The position numbers and the translations under genes are program-made. Source: Granulosicoccus sp964390335 (lineage in GTDB: Bacteria > Pseudomonadota > Gammaproteobacteria > Granulosicoccales > Granulosicoccaceae). From it: DNA of 64,000 nucleotides. The stretch's first letter is position 1. Each line of letters starts with the position of its first letter. The DNA lies in the NCBI GenBank assembly GCA_964390335.1, contig CAYMHU010000022.1, positions 1 through 64,000 on the forward strand. Reading direction: 5' to 3'. Shown here in pieces: positions 1-7,366 of the stretch. The notes under the pieces were generated by a model that searched no databases, had not been told where the DNA came from, and saw only the letters and a list, made by a program, of their open reading frames with translations.

Positions 1-36
1 GGCTGTTACTTGTATTTAATTTTTATTTCTAAGTAA

Positions 37-126
37 TGGCGGAGAGAGAGGGATTCGAACCCTCGATACAGTTTCCCATATACTCCCTTAGCAGGGGAGC
101 GCCTTCAGCCACTCAGCCACCTCTCC
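37..126 (-). tRNA. tRNA-Ser (anticodon GCU)
   Basis: Read on the minus strand this folds as a 90-nt class II tRNA. It has a 7-bp acceptor stem starting GGAGAGG, a long variable arm, the T-loop TTCGAAT and an encoded CCA at 39-37. The anticodon loop CTGCTAA gives GCU, which decodes AGC/AGU serine codons. It lies downstream of csrA and tRNA-Arg on the same strand, as the argQZYV-serV cluster does near csrA in E. coli. Confidence 0.95.
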
Positions 127-196
127 GGGATTGGCGAATTACACTCGCCTTTTTTAATTTTTCTAGATTAGTTTTTCTAGATGATCGCTTGGAGAA

Positions 197-273
197 TGGC
201 GCGCCCGGAAGGATTCGAACCTCCGACCGCCTGGTTCGTAGCCAGGTACTCTATCCAACTGAGCTACGGGCGC
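197..273 (-). tRNA. tRNA-Arg (anticodon ACG)
   Basis: This is a 77-nt cloverleaf on the minus strand. The acceptor stem GCGCCCG pairs with CGGGCGC, the anticodon stem is CCTGG/CCAGG, the loop is CTACGAA (anticodon ACG, normally edited to ICG, reading CGN) and the CCA end is encoded. About 70 nt separate it from tRNA-Ser, so the two are probably co-transcribed. Confidence 0.95.
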
Positions 274-389
274 GTAACTCCAAGAGCAAGAAGTATGGCG
301 TTTACATTAGCTATCGTCAACCAAGAATGGCAATAATTTAACGGATTGATTTGAATAAAACGGTTGTGCGCTAAACAATAAAAGCAGGT

Positions 390-602
390 TCAGTCTGAAT
401 GTGCGACCTCAGAAGCGACTGTATCTGCGACCGCCGGCTGCTCGTTTTTTATGCGATCGTAAATTTCTTCTCGGTGTACCGCGACTTCTTTAGGAGCATC
501 CACACCAATACGGACCTGATTGCCCTTTACGCCCAACACGGTCACGGTTACTTCATCACCAATCATGAGCGATTCGCCAATTCGACGTGTAAGAATTAAC
601 AT
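390..602 (-). CDS. csrA: CsrA, carbon storage regulator (RNA-binding translational regulator)
   Basis: This 70-residue protein starts MLILTRRIGESLMIGD and keeps the GxQVRIGVDAPKEVAVHREEI core of CsrA/RsmA, so it is full length for the family. CsrA is a homodimer that binds GGA motifs in mRNA leaders and represses or stabilises transcripts for carbon flux, motility and biofilm. The ATG at 602 has a good Shine-Dalgarno sequence (GGAGG) about 8 nt upstream. It sits between lysC and the two tRNA genes, a conserved gammaproteobacterial arrangement. The acidic, alanine-rich C-terminal tail is the variable part of the family. Confidence 0.97.
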   Translation of the reverse strand: MLILTRRIGESLMIGDEVTVTVLGVKGNQVRIGVDAPKEVAVHREEIYDRIKNEQPAVADTVASEVAHSD

Positions 603-727
603 GCTATTGACCTCCGTTCCTTTGCGAACTTAGCAACATTTGTATACCGCAAGTATCGCAGCTTAGAGCCTGCTTTGTCGCATTCAGGGCATTGCATGGT
701 TGTAAATTCACACTGTGACACATCCAT
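596..727 (-). CDS. Possible small cysteine-containing ORF overlapping the csrA start
   Basis: On the minus strand an open frame of 43 codons runs from an ATG at 727 (internal ATG at 697) to a TAA at 598-596. Its last two codons overlap the ATG of csrA by 7 nt. The peptide begins MDVSQCEFTTMQCPECDKAG, so a Cys and a CPEC pair lie close together as in a zinc knuckle, and its middle is basic (KLRYLRYTN, KFAKERR). No strong ribosome-binding site is visible in front of either ATG, and I do not recognise the family. It could be a chance frame inside the csrA leader or a leader peptide coupled to csrA translation. Confidence 0.25.
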   Translation of the reverse strand: MDVSQCEFTTMQCPECDKAGSKLRYLRYTNVAKFAKERRSIAC

Positions 728-811
728 CGGGTAGCTATCTTAAACAAACACCAGACGTTTCCACACAGCAACTGTGTCAAGCCGGAACAACTAATTTTTT
801 AAAAAATATCC

Positions 812-2050
812 TTAACTGGCCGCGCTCTCTTCGGCAAGTTCAAATTCTTCGTGTAACGCTCGCACGCCCAATTCCAGGTAATTCTCATCGATAACAACAG
901 AAATTTTGATTTCTGACGTTGTGATCATGCGTAAATTGATGTTGTTTTCAGCCAGTGCTTTAAACATCCGGCTGGCAATACCTGCATGCGAGCGCATACC
1001 CACACCCACAATAGACAATTTTACAATGCGATCGTTACCGGTAATTGACTGTGCACCCAGTTCATCAAGTTTCGAATTTAAAAAATCCATGACCCGTGAA
1101 TATTCATCACGGTGAACCGTAAACGTGAAATCAGTAAGACCGTTCTCACCCACATTTTGCAATATGACATCGACTTCTATGTTCAATTCGGCAATGGGTC
1201 CGAGTATGGCGTAAGCAATACCGGGCTTATCAGCTACACCGCCAATCGTGATTTGTGCTTCGTCCCGATTGAACGCTATGCCTGAAACCAGGGCTTGTTC
1301 CATATCACTATCCTCATCATCGTACGTTATTAATGTGCCTTCACCAGGCTCAAAACTGGATAATACCCGTAGCGGCACATTGTATTTACCAGCAAATTCA
1401 ACAGCCCGAATTTGCAATACTTTCGATCCAAGGCTGGCCATTTCCAGCATTTCTTCAAACGTAATTCGGTTTAATCGACGGGCGCGTTTTTCAACTCTCG
1501 GGTCTGTTGTATACACACCATCCACGTCAGTAAAAATCTGGCACTCATCGCAACCTAGTGCAGCAGCCAATGCAACCGCTGAAGTGTCCGAACCGCCACG
1601 GCCCAACGTGGTGATATCGCCTTGTTCATCTATGCCTTGAAAGCCTGCAACAATAACCACTTGTCGGTTATCAATGGCTTTCATGATGCGCTCATTTTCT
1701 ATGCTTAATATGCGCGCTTTACTGTGCGAGCTGTCGGTGAGTATGGGCACCTGAAAGCCAGTGAATGAAATGGCATCGATACCCAGCTCTTTTAAAGCCA
1801 TTGTAAGCAAGGCAATGGTGACTTGTTCACCGGTGGCAAGTAATACATCTAATTCGCGAGTGTCGACCACGCCCGGCATCATCTCGCGCGACATGGCCAC
1901 CAAACGATTGGTTTCACCCGACATAGCAGACACAACCACTACGACGTCATCGCCTGCTTTATTGGCTATTTGCAGCATACGCGCAACATTTTTGATGCGC
2001 TCAACGGTACCGACGGAGGTGCCGCCAAATTTCTTAACTAAAAAGGCCAT
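812..2050 (-). CDS. lysC: Aspartate kinase (lysine-sensitive type, two ACT domains)
   Basis: Aspartokinase phosphorylates L-aspartate with ATP, the first step towards lysine, threonine, methionine and diaminopimelate. The start is set at MAFLVKKFGGTSVG, where residues 7-12 carry the KFGGTS kinase signature, giving 412 residues as in pseudomonad enzymes. The open frame continues 56 codons upstream, but that extension would run into alaS and is not family-like. The kinase domain (to about residue 245, with GFQGIDEQGDITTLGRGGSD) is followed by two ACT regulatory domains (GVADKPGIAYAILGPIAE; GVGMRSHAGIASRMFKALAE), the site of feedback inhibition. alaS ends 19 bp upstream on the same strand, so the two are probably co-transcribed. 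Confidence 0.95.
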   Translation of the reverse strand: MAFLVKKFGGTSVGTVERIKNVARMLQIANKAGDDVVVVVSAMSGETNRLVAMSREMMPGVVDTRELDVLLATGEQVTIALLTMALKELGIDAISFTGFQVPILTDSSHSKARILSIENERIMKAIDNRQVVIVAGFQGIDEQGDITTLGRGGSDTSAVALAAALGCDECQIFTDVDGVYTTDPRVEKRARRLNRITFEEMLEMASLGSKVLQIRAVEFAGKYNVPLRVLSSFEPGEGTLITYDDEDSDMEQALVSGIAFNRDEAQITIGGVADKPGIAYAILGPIAELNIEVDVILQNVGENGLTDFTFTVHRDEYSRVMDFLNSKLDELGAQSITGNDRIVKLSIVGVGMRSHAGIASRMFKALAENNINLRMITTSEIKISVVIDENYLELGVRALHEEFELAEESAAS

Positions 2051-2069
2051 AGTGTTTCTGGAGCAAAAA

Positions 2070-4673
2070 TTAACCGGTAGATGCTGAAGACACCCAATCC
2101 CTGGCTGCTTGAAATGCGGCTTCGACATTGTCGAGCGAGTCAGCCCCACCTTGAGCCATATCGGGTCGGCCGCCACCGCGTCCCCCAAGCGCTTCAGCAA
2201 CAACTTTGAGTAAATCACCGGCCGTTATTTGTGCGTGCAGCGATTTACTCACAGTGGCCACTAAAACTGCCTTTCCCTGATGCTCGCTTGCCAGCACAAT
2301 CGCCGCATCCCCGACTTTTTGGCGTAACTCATCCATCAACGTGCGAAGCGCTTTTGCATCGGAGCCCTCAACCACTTGAAATAACGTCGCAATCGAATTA
2401 ATGTTTTCCACTTGATCAGCCATACTCGAACCTGCCTGAGCAGACAATTTGGATTGCAGTTTTTCAACTTGTTTTGACAGTTCACGTTGCCTTTCTTGCA
2501 ACTGTTGCAGTTTTGGCAGCACATCCGCCGGGGCGGTTTTCAAGTTACTGGCAACGGCGGCCAGCTGTTGTTCAATACCCTGAATATGATCAAGTGCAGC
2601 AGCACCACTGACCGCTTCGATACGGCGAACACCAGCAGCAACACCGGATTCACTGACAAGTTTCACTATGCCTAGATCTCCGGTGGCACTTACGTGCGTG
2701 CCGCCGCACAGTTCAACCGATTGATCGCCCAAGGTGACGACTCGAACAACTGCGCCATACTTTTCGCCAAACAACGCGATAGCGCCGGCCGCAACGGCTT
2801 CGTCCATGCTCATCTCTTTAATAACACACGGACTATTGCGTCTGACTTCATGATCAATCCATTGCTCTACACGTTTTACTTCTTCGGTGGTCACAGGGCC
2901 GGAATGCGAAAAGTCGAATCGCAGATGATGATCATTAACCAAAGAGCCTTTTTGCTCTACATGTGCACCGAGCACTTCACGCAAAGCGCCGTGTAACAAA
3001 TGTGTTGCGGAGTGATGGCGTTTGATCTTTGCGCGGCGCAACTCGCTAACTTGTGCATCCACTACATCGCCAAGCGATAAGCTACCGCTTTCTAAAACAC
3101 CGGCATGCATAAATGCAGCGCGCGATTTTTGTGTGTCCATAACAGTGAACTTAGCCGTCACGGTTTCAATATGACCTGTATCGCCAACCTGACCACCGGA
3201 TTCACCATAGAACGGTGTTTTATCCAGTACAACCCAAGCATCTTGGCCGGGCTCAATTGTCTGCACAGTTTTACCGTCAACATACAGTTCAATAACCGTT
3301 GCCTTACAGGCATTTTCCGTATAGCCAACAAACTGAGTTTGAGCATCGGATACAGGCGTTTCACCACCACTGGATCCAAACTTACTGGCTGCACGCGCCC
3401 GTTCACGCTGCAACTCCATGTTCTCTTCAAAACCTTCTTGATCGACTGTTAATTTGCGCTCGCGAGCGATATCTGCTGTTAGATCGACAGGGAATCCATA
3501 GGTATCAAATAACTTGAACACCACTTCGCCGGGAATAACGCTACCCGATAACTGAGCCACTTCATCGTCGAGTATTTTCATACCGGCGTTTAAGGTTTTT
3601 GCAAATCGCTCTTCTTCTTTTAGCAATTGTTCGCTGACGCGATCTTTAGCCTCAACTAATTCCGGATAAGCCTCACCCATTTCTGCAACGAGTGCATCGG
3701 TTAACTTGTGGAAAAAATTGCCGCTGGCACCCAATTTATGTCCATGCCGAACCGCACGACGAATGATGCGGCGCAACACATAGCCTCTGCCTTCGTTACT
3801 GGGTAGGACACCATCGGTAATGAGAAACGCACAAGAACGAATATGATCGGCAACCACTTTTAGCGACGGGTCTGTTAGATCATTCGCGTTGGTTAATTTA
3901 GCCGCAGCTTTTATTAGATTCTCAAACAGATCGATTTCGTAATTGTTATGCACATGTTGCAATACGGCAGCCGTTCGTTCCAAACCCATACCAGTATCGA
4001 CACAAGGTTTAGGCAGTGGCGTAAGCGTGCCATCGGCAGATCGATCGAATTGCATGAAAACCAGGTTCCAGATTTCGATAAAGCGATCGCCATCTTCTTC
4101 CGGTGAACCTGGAGGACCACCCCAGATGTTTTCACCATGGTCGTAGAATATTTCGGAGCAAGGACCGCACGGACCGGTGTCGCCCATCATCCAAAAGTTA
4201 TCCTTCGCGCCAATACGTATGACTTTATCTTTCGGTACACCGATCTTGTTTATCCAGATGGATTCCGCCTCGTCATCCTCTTCAAAAACCGTGACCAGCA
4301 GTTTCTCTTTTGGCAACCCAAGTTCCTGCGTTAAAAACTCCCACGCAAATTGAATGGCATCTTCTTTGAAATAGTCGCCAAAGCTAAAATTACCCAGCAT
4401 TTCAAAAAAGGTGTGGTGCCGCGCGGTGTACCCGACGTTGTCGAGGTCGTTGTGTTTTCCACCAGCGCGTACACAACGTTGCGAGGTAGTGGCGCGCACG
4501 TAGTCGCGCACTTCATCGCCAGTGAAGACATCTTTAAACTGAACCATACCCGCATTGGTGAATAACAAGGTTTTGTCGTTTCCGGGTACCAAGGAGCTGG
4601 AGGAAACAATTTGATGACCTTGCTTAGCGAAGTACGATAAAAAACGTTCGCGTATTTCTGATGTAGAAACCAT
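2070..4673 (-). CDS. alaS: Alanyl-tRNA synthetase
   Basis: AlaS attaches alanine to tRNA-Ala and clears mischarged Ser/Gly. The 867 residues match the usual 870-880. The N-terminal class II catalytic core shows TNAGMVQFKDVFTG and HHTFFEMLGNFSFGDYFK. The editing domain shows the HxxxH zinc site (HHSATHLLH, around residue 552) and CGGTH (around 655). A coiled-coil and a glycine-rich C-Ala domain (GGRGGGRPDMAQGG) close the protein. It lies in the conserved recA-recX-alaS order. Confidence 0.98.
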   Translation of the reverse strand: MVSTSEIRERFLSYFAKQGHQIVSSSSLVPGNDKTLLFTNAGMVQFKDVFTGDEVRDYVRATTSQRCVRAGGKHNDLDNVGYTARHHTFFEMLGNFSFGDYFKEDAIQFAWEFLTQELGLPKEKLLVTVFEEDDEAESIWINKIGVPKDKVIRIGAKDNFWMMGDTGPCGPCSEIFYDHGENIWGGPPGSPEEDGDRFIEIWNLVFMQFDRSADGTLTPLPKPCVDTGMGLERTAAVLQHVHNNYEIDLFENLIKAAAKLTNANDLTDPSLKVVADHIRSCAFLITDGVLPSNEGRGYVLRRIIRRAVRHGHKLGASGNFFHKLTDALVAEMGEAYPELVEAKDRVSEQLLKEEERFAKTLNAGMKILDDEVAQLSGSVIPGEVVFKLFDTYGFPVDLTADIARERKLTVDQEGFEENMELQRERARAASKFGSSGGETPVSDAQTQFVGYTENACKATVIELYVDGKTVQTIEPGQDAWVVLDKTPFYGESGGQVGDTGHIETVTAKFTVMDTQKSRAAFMHAGVLESGSLSLGDVVDAQVSELRRAKIKRHHSATHLLHGALREVLGAHVEQKGSLVNDHHLRFDFSHSGPVTTEEVKRVEQWIDHEVRRNSPCVIKEMSMDEAVAAGAIALFGEKYGAVVRVVTLGDQSVELCGGTHVSATGDLGIVKLVSESGVAAGVRRIEAVSGAAALDHIQGIEQQLAAVASNLKTAPADVLPKLQQLQERQRELSKQVEKLQSKLSAQAGSSMADQVENINSIATLFQVVEGSDAKALRTLMDELRQKVGDAAIVLASEHQGKAVLVATVSKSLHAQITAGDLLKVVAEALGGRGGGRPDMAQGGADSLDNVEAAFQAARDWVSSASTG

Positions 4674-4726
4674 GTTTGGCGCCTAAGCCCAAAATTCGAT
4701 ACCGCGAATTGTAACGCAGCCAGACC

Positions 4727-5233
4727 CTATTCTGATACGGTTTCTGCGGCTAATCGTATTGCTTTGATGGAATCAGTGGACGAAAATCCACGTCGATTTA
4801 AATACCGGGCGGCCTTGCCTACTTGCGACTGATCGGAATCTGATAACTCGGTCAAGGAAAACTTAGCCGACAGCGCATCCGCTGCATGTTGAGCCCAATC
4901 GGCGTTTAAGCTTGATATGGCATCGTTGATGAGTCCGGACTGTACGCCACGTTGCGCCAATTTGGATTTCATTACCAACGGGCCGTAGCATTTTCGATAA
5001 AGCTGCTCGGCATAAAGACACGCAAAGCGCTCATCGCTCTGATAGCCGGCATCGACCAATTTCTGAAGCGTAGCTGTGATGGTGTCAGAATCGTATCCGC
5101 TTCGATTAAGCTTATTACTCAGTTCAAAACTGGAATGTTCCCGAGCCCCAAGCAGCTTAATTGCCTTGGCATAGGCTTGGCGGGTCAGCTCTTCAGGCTT
5201 CAGATTGGGATCAATTTGCTTATTAAACGCCAT
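4727..5233 (-). CDS. recX: RecX, regulator of RecA
   Basis: RecX binds RecA filaments and limits their extension and ATPase activity. This 168-residue, helix-rich protein has the typical RecX repeats (AYAKAIKLLGAREHSSFELSNKL; YQSDERFACLYAEQLYRK; KAARYLNRRGFSSTDSIKAI). It follows recA on the same strand after a strong hairpin (5270-5312), so it is probably expressed by read-through, as in E. coli. No clear Shine-Dalgarno precedes the ATG. Instead a tandem 11-bp repeat sits just upstream. Confidence 0.92.
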   Translation of the reverse strand: MAFNKQIDPNLKPEELTRQAYAKAIKLLGAREHSSFELSNKLNRSGYDSDTITATLQKLVDAGYQSDERFACLYAEQLYRKCYGPLVMKSKLAQRGVQSGLINDAISSLNADWAQHAADALSAKFSLTELSDSDQSQVGKAARYLNRRGFSSTDSIKAIRLAAETVSE

Positions 5234-5239
5234 TATTGG

Positions 5240-5260
5240 GTTAGCACTAGGTTAGCACTA
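5240..5260. repeat. Tandem 10/11-bp direct repeat in front of recX
   Basis: GTTAGCACTA occurs at 5240-5249 and again at 5251-5260. On the coding strand this is TAGTGCTAACC twice, ending about 7 nt before the recX ATG, where a ribosome-binding site would be expected. The function is unknown. It could be a binding site or replication slippage. Confidence 0.6.
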
Positions 5261-5269
5261 ATTTAACAA

Positions 5270-5312
5270 ACCGGCGTACACGCTAATTCTAATTAACCGC
5301 ATGTACGCCGGT
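5270..5312 (-). terminator. recA-recX intergenic hairpin (attenuating terminator)
   Basis: Eleven perfectly complementary bases (ACCGGCGTACA at 5270-5280, TGTACGCCGGT at 5302-5312) flank a 21-nt loop that itself holds TAATT/AATTA. On the minus strand the hairpin begins 6 nt after the recA stop and is followed by TTTG and AT-rich sequence, so it looks like an intrinsic terminator. In E. coli a similar terminator lets only a small fraction of recA transcripts reach recX. The same role is inferred here. The T-tract is short, so termination may be partial. Confidence 0.75.
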
Positions 5313-5318
5313 AACCCC

Positions 5319-6362
5319 CTAAGCTTCTTCGAGCTCTGCTTCAGCTTCTGTTTCGTCTTCTTCAACGACAGCTGAGACTAACAACAAGCTTCGCAGCTTC
5401 TGGTCGATCTCGTCGGCGACATCCGGGTTCTCTTTGAGAAATTGCCGCACATTTTCCTTACCTTGACCGATACGATCGCCGTTATAGCTATACCAGGAAC
5501 CTGATTTATCGATGATGCCATTTTTAGCACCCAGATCGATAATTTCACCTTCCCGAGACGTACCCTCGCCATACAGAATTTCAAACTCAGTTTGTCTGAA
5601 TGGAGGTGCCATCTTATTTTTAACAACTTTGACGCGCGTTTCGTTACCAACGATTTCATCGCCACGTTTGATAGCGCCAATACGACGGATATCGAGCCGA
5701 ACTGACGAGTAAAACTTCAGCGCATTACCGCCCGTGGTGGTTTCTGGACTGCCGAACATAACGCCAATTTTCATGCGGATTTGATTGATGAAAACGACAG
5801 ACGTGTTCGTTCTTTTGATGTTACCGGTAAGTTTGCGCAGCGCCTGAGACATAAGACGTGCATGCAAACCAACATGCGAATCGCCCATATCGCCTTCAAT
5901 TTCGGCTTTGGGCGTGAGCGCTGCTACCGAATCTACGACGATGATATCGATACCACCAGAGCGAACCAGCATATCGACAATTTCAAGCGCCTGATCGCCT
6001 GTATCGGGTTGCGAAATAAGCAGATCGTCAACATTAACGCCAAGTTTGGCAGCGTAGACGGGATCGAGCGCATGCTCCGCATCGATAAAAGCGGCAGTGC
6101 CACCATTTTTTTGACATTCTGCAATGACTTGCAGGGTTAGGGTTGTTTTGCCCGATGATTCTGGGCCGTAAATTTCACAGATTCGTCCTTTAGGTAAACC
6201 GCCTATACCTAAGGCGACATCTAAACCAAGCGTACCTGTTGAAATGACTTCAATATCGCGCGTATCCGTCGCGTCCCCCATACGCATAATTGCACCTTTG
6301 CCAAACTGTTTTTCAATTTGACCAAGTGCTGCTGACAGGGCTTTTTTTCGATTGTCGTCCAC
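5319..6362 (-). CDS. recA: RecA recombinase
   Basis: RecA forms filaments on single-stranded DNA, drives strand exchange and activates LexA self-cleavage. At 347 residues it is normal length. It has Walker A GPESSGKTT at residues 66-74, Walker B IIVVDSVAAL, the QALRKLTGNI and FINQIRMKIGVMFGSPETTTGGNALKF loops and an acidic C-terminal tail (EEDETEAEAELEEA). The start is GTG at 6362 with AAGGAGA about 8 nt upstream. Only a degenerate LexA-like match is seen upstream, near 6472-6487. The pncC - small gene - recA - recX order resembles the pncC-recA-recX order of E. coli. Confidence 0.99.
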   Translation of the reverse strand: MDDNRKKALSAALGQIEKQFGKGAIMRMGDATDTRDIEVISTGTLGLDVALGIGGLPKGRICEIYGPESSGKTTLTLQVIAECQKNGGTAAFIDAEHALDPVYAAKLGVNVDDLLISQPDTGDQALEIVDMLVRSGGIDIIVVDSVAALTPKAEIEGDMGDSHVGLHARLMSQALRKLTGNIKRTNTSVVFINQIRMKIGVMFGSPETTTGGNALKFYSSVRLDIRRIGAIKRGDEIVGNETRVKVVKNKMAPPFRQTEFEILYGEGTSREGEIIDLGAKNGIIDKSGSWYSYNGDRIGQGKENVRQFLKENPDVADEIDQKLRSLLLVSAVVEEDETEAEAELEEA

Positions 6363-6483
6363 GTTCTTCTCCTTTGTGAATGCGTTACGGAAATACCACT
6401 CCTTGGGCGTTTAACCGTAAGACAATTATTTCACAAACTCGGGACTTTGTGTGCAAACCGACAAAAAAACACTGTAAATATTT

Positions 6484-6798
6484 TTAGTTGTTCAGTTTTT
6501 CCACACACTCGGCTTTGGCGCCAGGATTAAGCTTCTCTTGCTCTTCACAAAGTTGCATCATTTCAGCCTTGATTTGCTCTTCGCGTTTCTTTCGCTCAGC
6601 CAATTTTGCTTCAATCGCCTGCAACTTTTCGCTGGTTTCAGCGTAATTGGCTTTATCAGCTTCCAACGCAGCAATGGCTGCTTTTAGCTTTTCCTCAAGC
6701 GCGGCTTTTTCTGCAGCCGGGTCGGCAGCCATAACCAATGGGTGGACGGCAGAGAGGGTTAAAACCAGAACAACCCCAGTTAACTTCCTGAATAACAT
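6484..6798 (-). CDS. Small exported coiled-coil protein, unknown function
   Basis: This is a 104-residue protein with a clear Sec signal peptide (MLFRKLTGVVLVLTLSAVHPLVMA, probable cleavage after VMA). The mature part is almost entirely charged helix with heptad-like spacing (ADPAAEKAALEEKLKAAIAALEADK, KRKEEQIKAEMMQL-type sequence) and two cysteines near the end (QLCEEQ, AECVEK). It would be periplasmic and probably elongated. Its ATG follows pncC by 2 bp and its Shine-Dalgarno (GAGGA) lies in the pncC stop region, so it is probably co-translated with pncC. I do not recognise a family. It separates pncC from recA. Confidence 0.8.
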   Translation of the reverse strand: MLFRKLTGVVLVLTLSAVHPLVMAADPAAEKAALEEKLKAAIAALEADKANYAETSEKLQAIEAKLAERKKREEQIKAEMMQLCEEQEKLNPGAKAECVEKLNN

Positions 6799-6800
6799 TG

Positions 6801-7313
6801 TTAATCCTCGTTTAGAACGGATTTTAGTCTTGAAATGGTACCACGCAGCGATTCACACAAAGCCGCCTCGCGAATGCTTACCCTGTTACCATTTAGCAGA
6901 AACTGGGCAGATTGCACACCCAACCCGTCAATATCCCAGGCTATCCAAACGGTGCCAACAGGTTTTTCCGGCGTACCGCCACCAGGCCCGGCAATACCGG
7001 ACACAGCCACAGCAATATTCGCACTCGCAATGCGTTTGGCCCCGACAGCCATCGCACAAACCACCTGCTCGCTGACCGCACCGAGCTGATCTAGCAACGA
7101 TTTATCCACACCCAGCAGCCCCATTTTGGCACTGTTCGCATAACTCACAATCCCTTGATGAAACCAGCCTGAGCTGCCAGCAATATCGGTTAAAGCCGCT
7201 GCGATCAATCCACCTGTGCAGGATTCGGCCGTAGTGATACTCAGCTGATTCGCCTGTAGCAAGCGCCCCAGATCCGCAGCAAGCGCTGCAGCATTGTCAG
7301 TAGAAGCACGCAA
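6801..7313 (-). CDS. pncC: PncC, nicotinamide-nucleotide amidohydrolase (CinA C-terminal domain)
   Basis: PncC hydrolyses nicotinamide mononucleotide to nicotinate mononucleotide and ammonia in pyridine nucleotide recycling. The 170 residues are the stand-alone CinA C-terminal domain: TTAESCTGGLIAAALTDIAG, the glycine-rich SGIAGPGGGTPEKPVGTVWIAW, and an invariant Ser in AESCTGG. The start is TTG at 7313, chosen because AAGGAGG lies 6 nt upstream. It is divergent from mutS across about 50 bp. In E. coli it also precedes recA. Confidence 0.93.
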   Translation of the reverse strand: MRASTDNAAALAADLGRLLQANQLSITTAESCTGGLIAAALTDIAGSSGWFHQGIVSYANSAKMGLLGVDKSLLDQLGAVSEQVVCAMAVGAKRIASANIAVAVSGIAGPGGGTPEKPVGTVWIAWDIDGLGVQSAQFLLNGNRVSIREAALCESLRGTISRLKSVLNED

Positions 7314-7366
7314 GTAAAGCCTCCTTATATAAACTACTCGGGATTTCGATTGTTACACTAACACTC

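Noticed and set aside
2051..2218. 56-codon N-terminal extension of lysC
   Set aside because: It overlaps the 3' end of alaS and does not belong to any aspartokinase; the family N-terminus starts at 2050.
6472..6487. Possible LexA box upstream of recA (CTGTAAATATTTTTAG)
   Set aside because: The second half reads TTAG instead of ACAG, and the site lies about 110 bp upstream of the start with no promoter of normal spacing. It is too weak to call.
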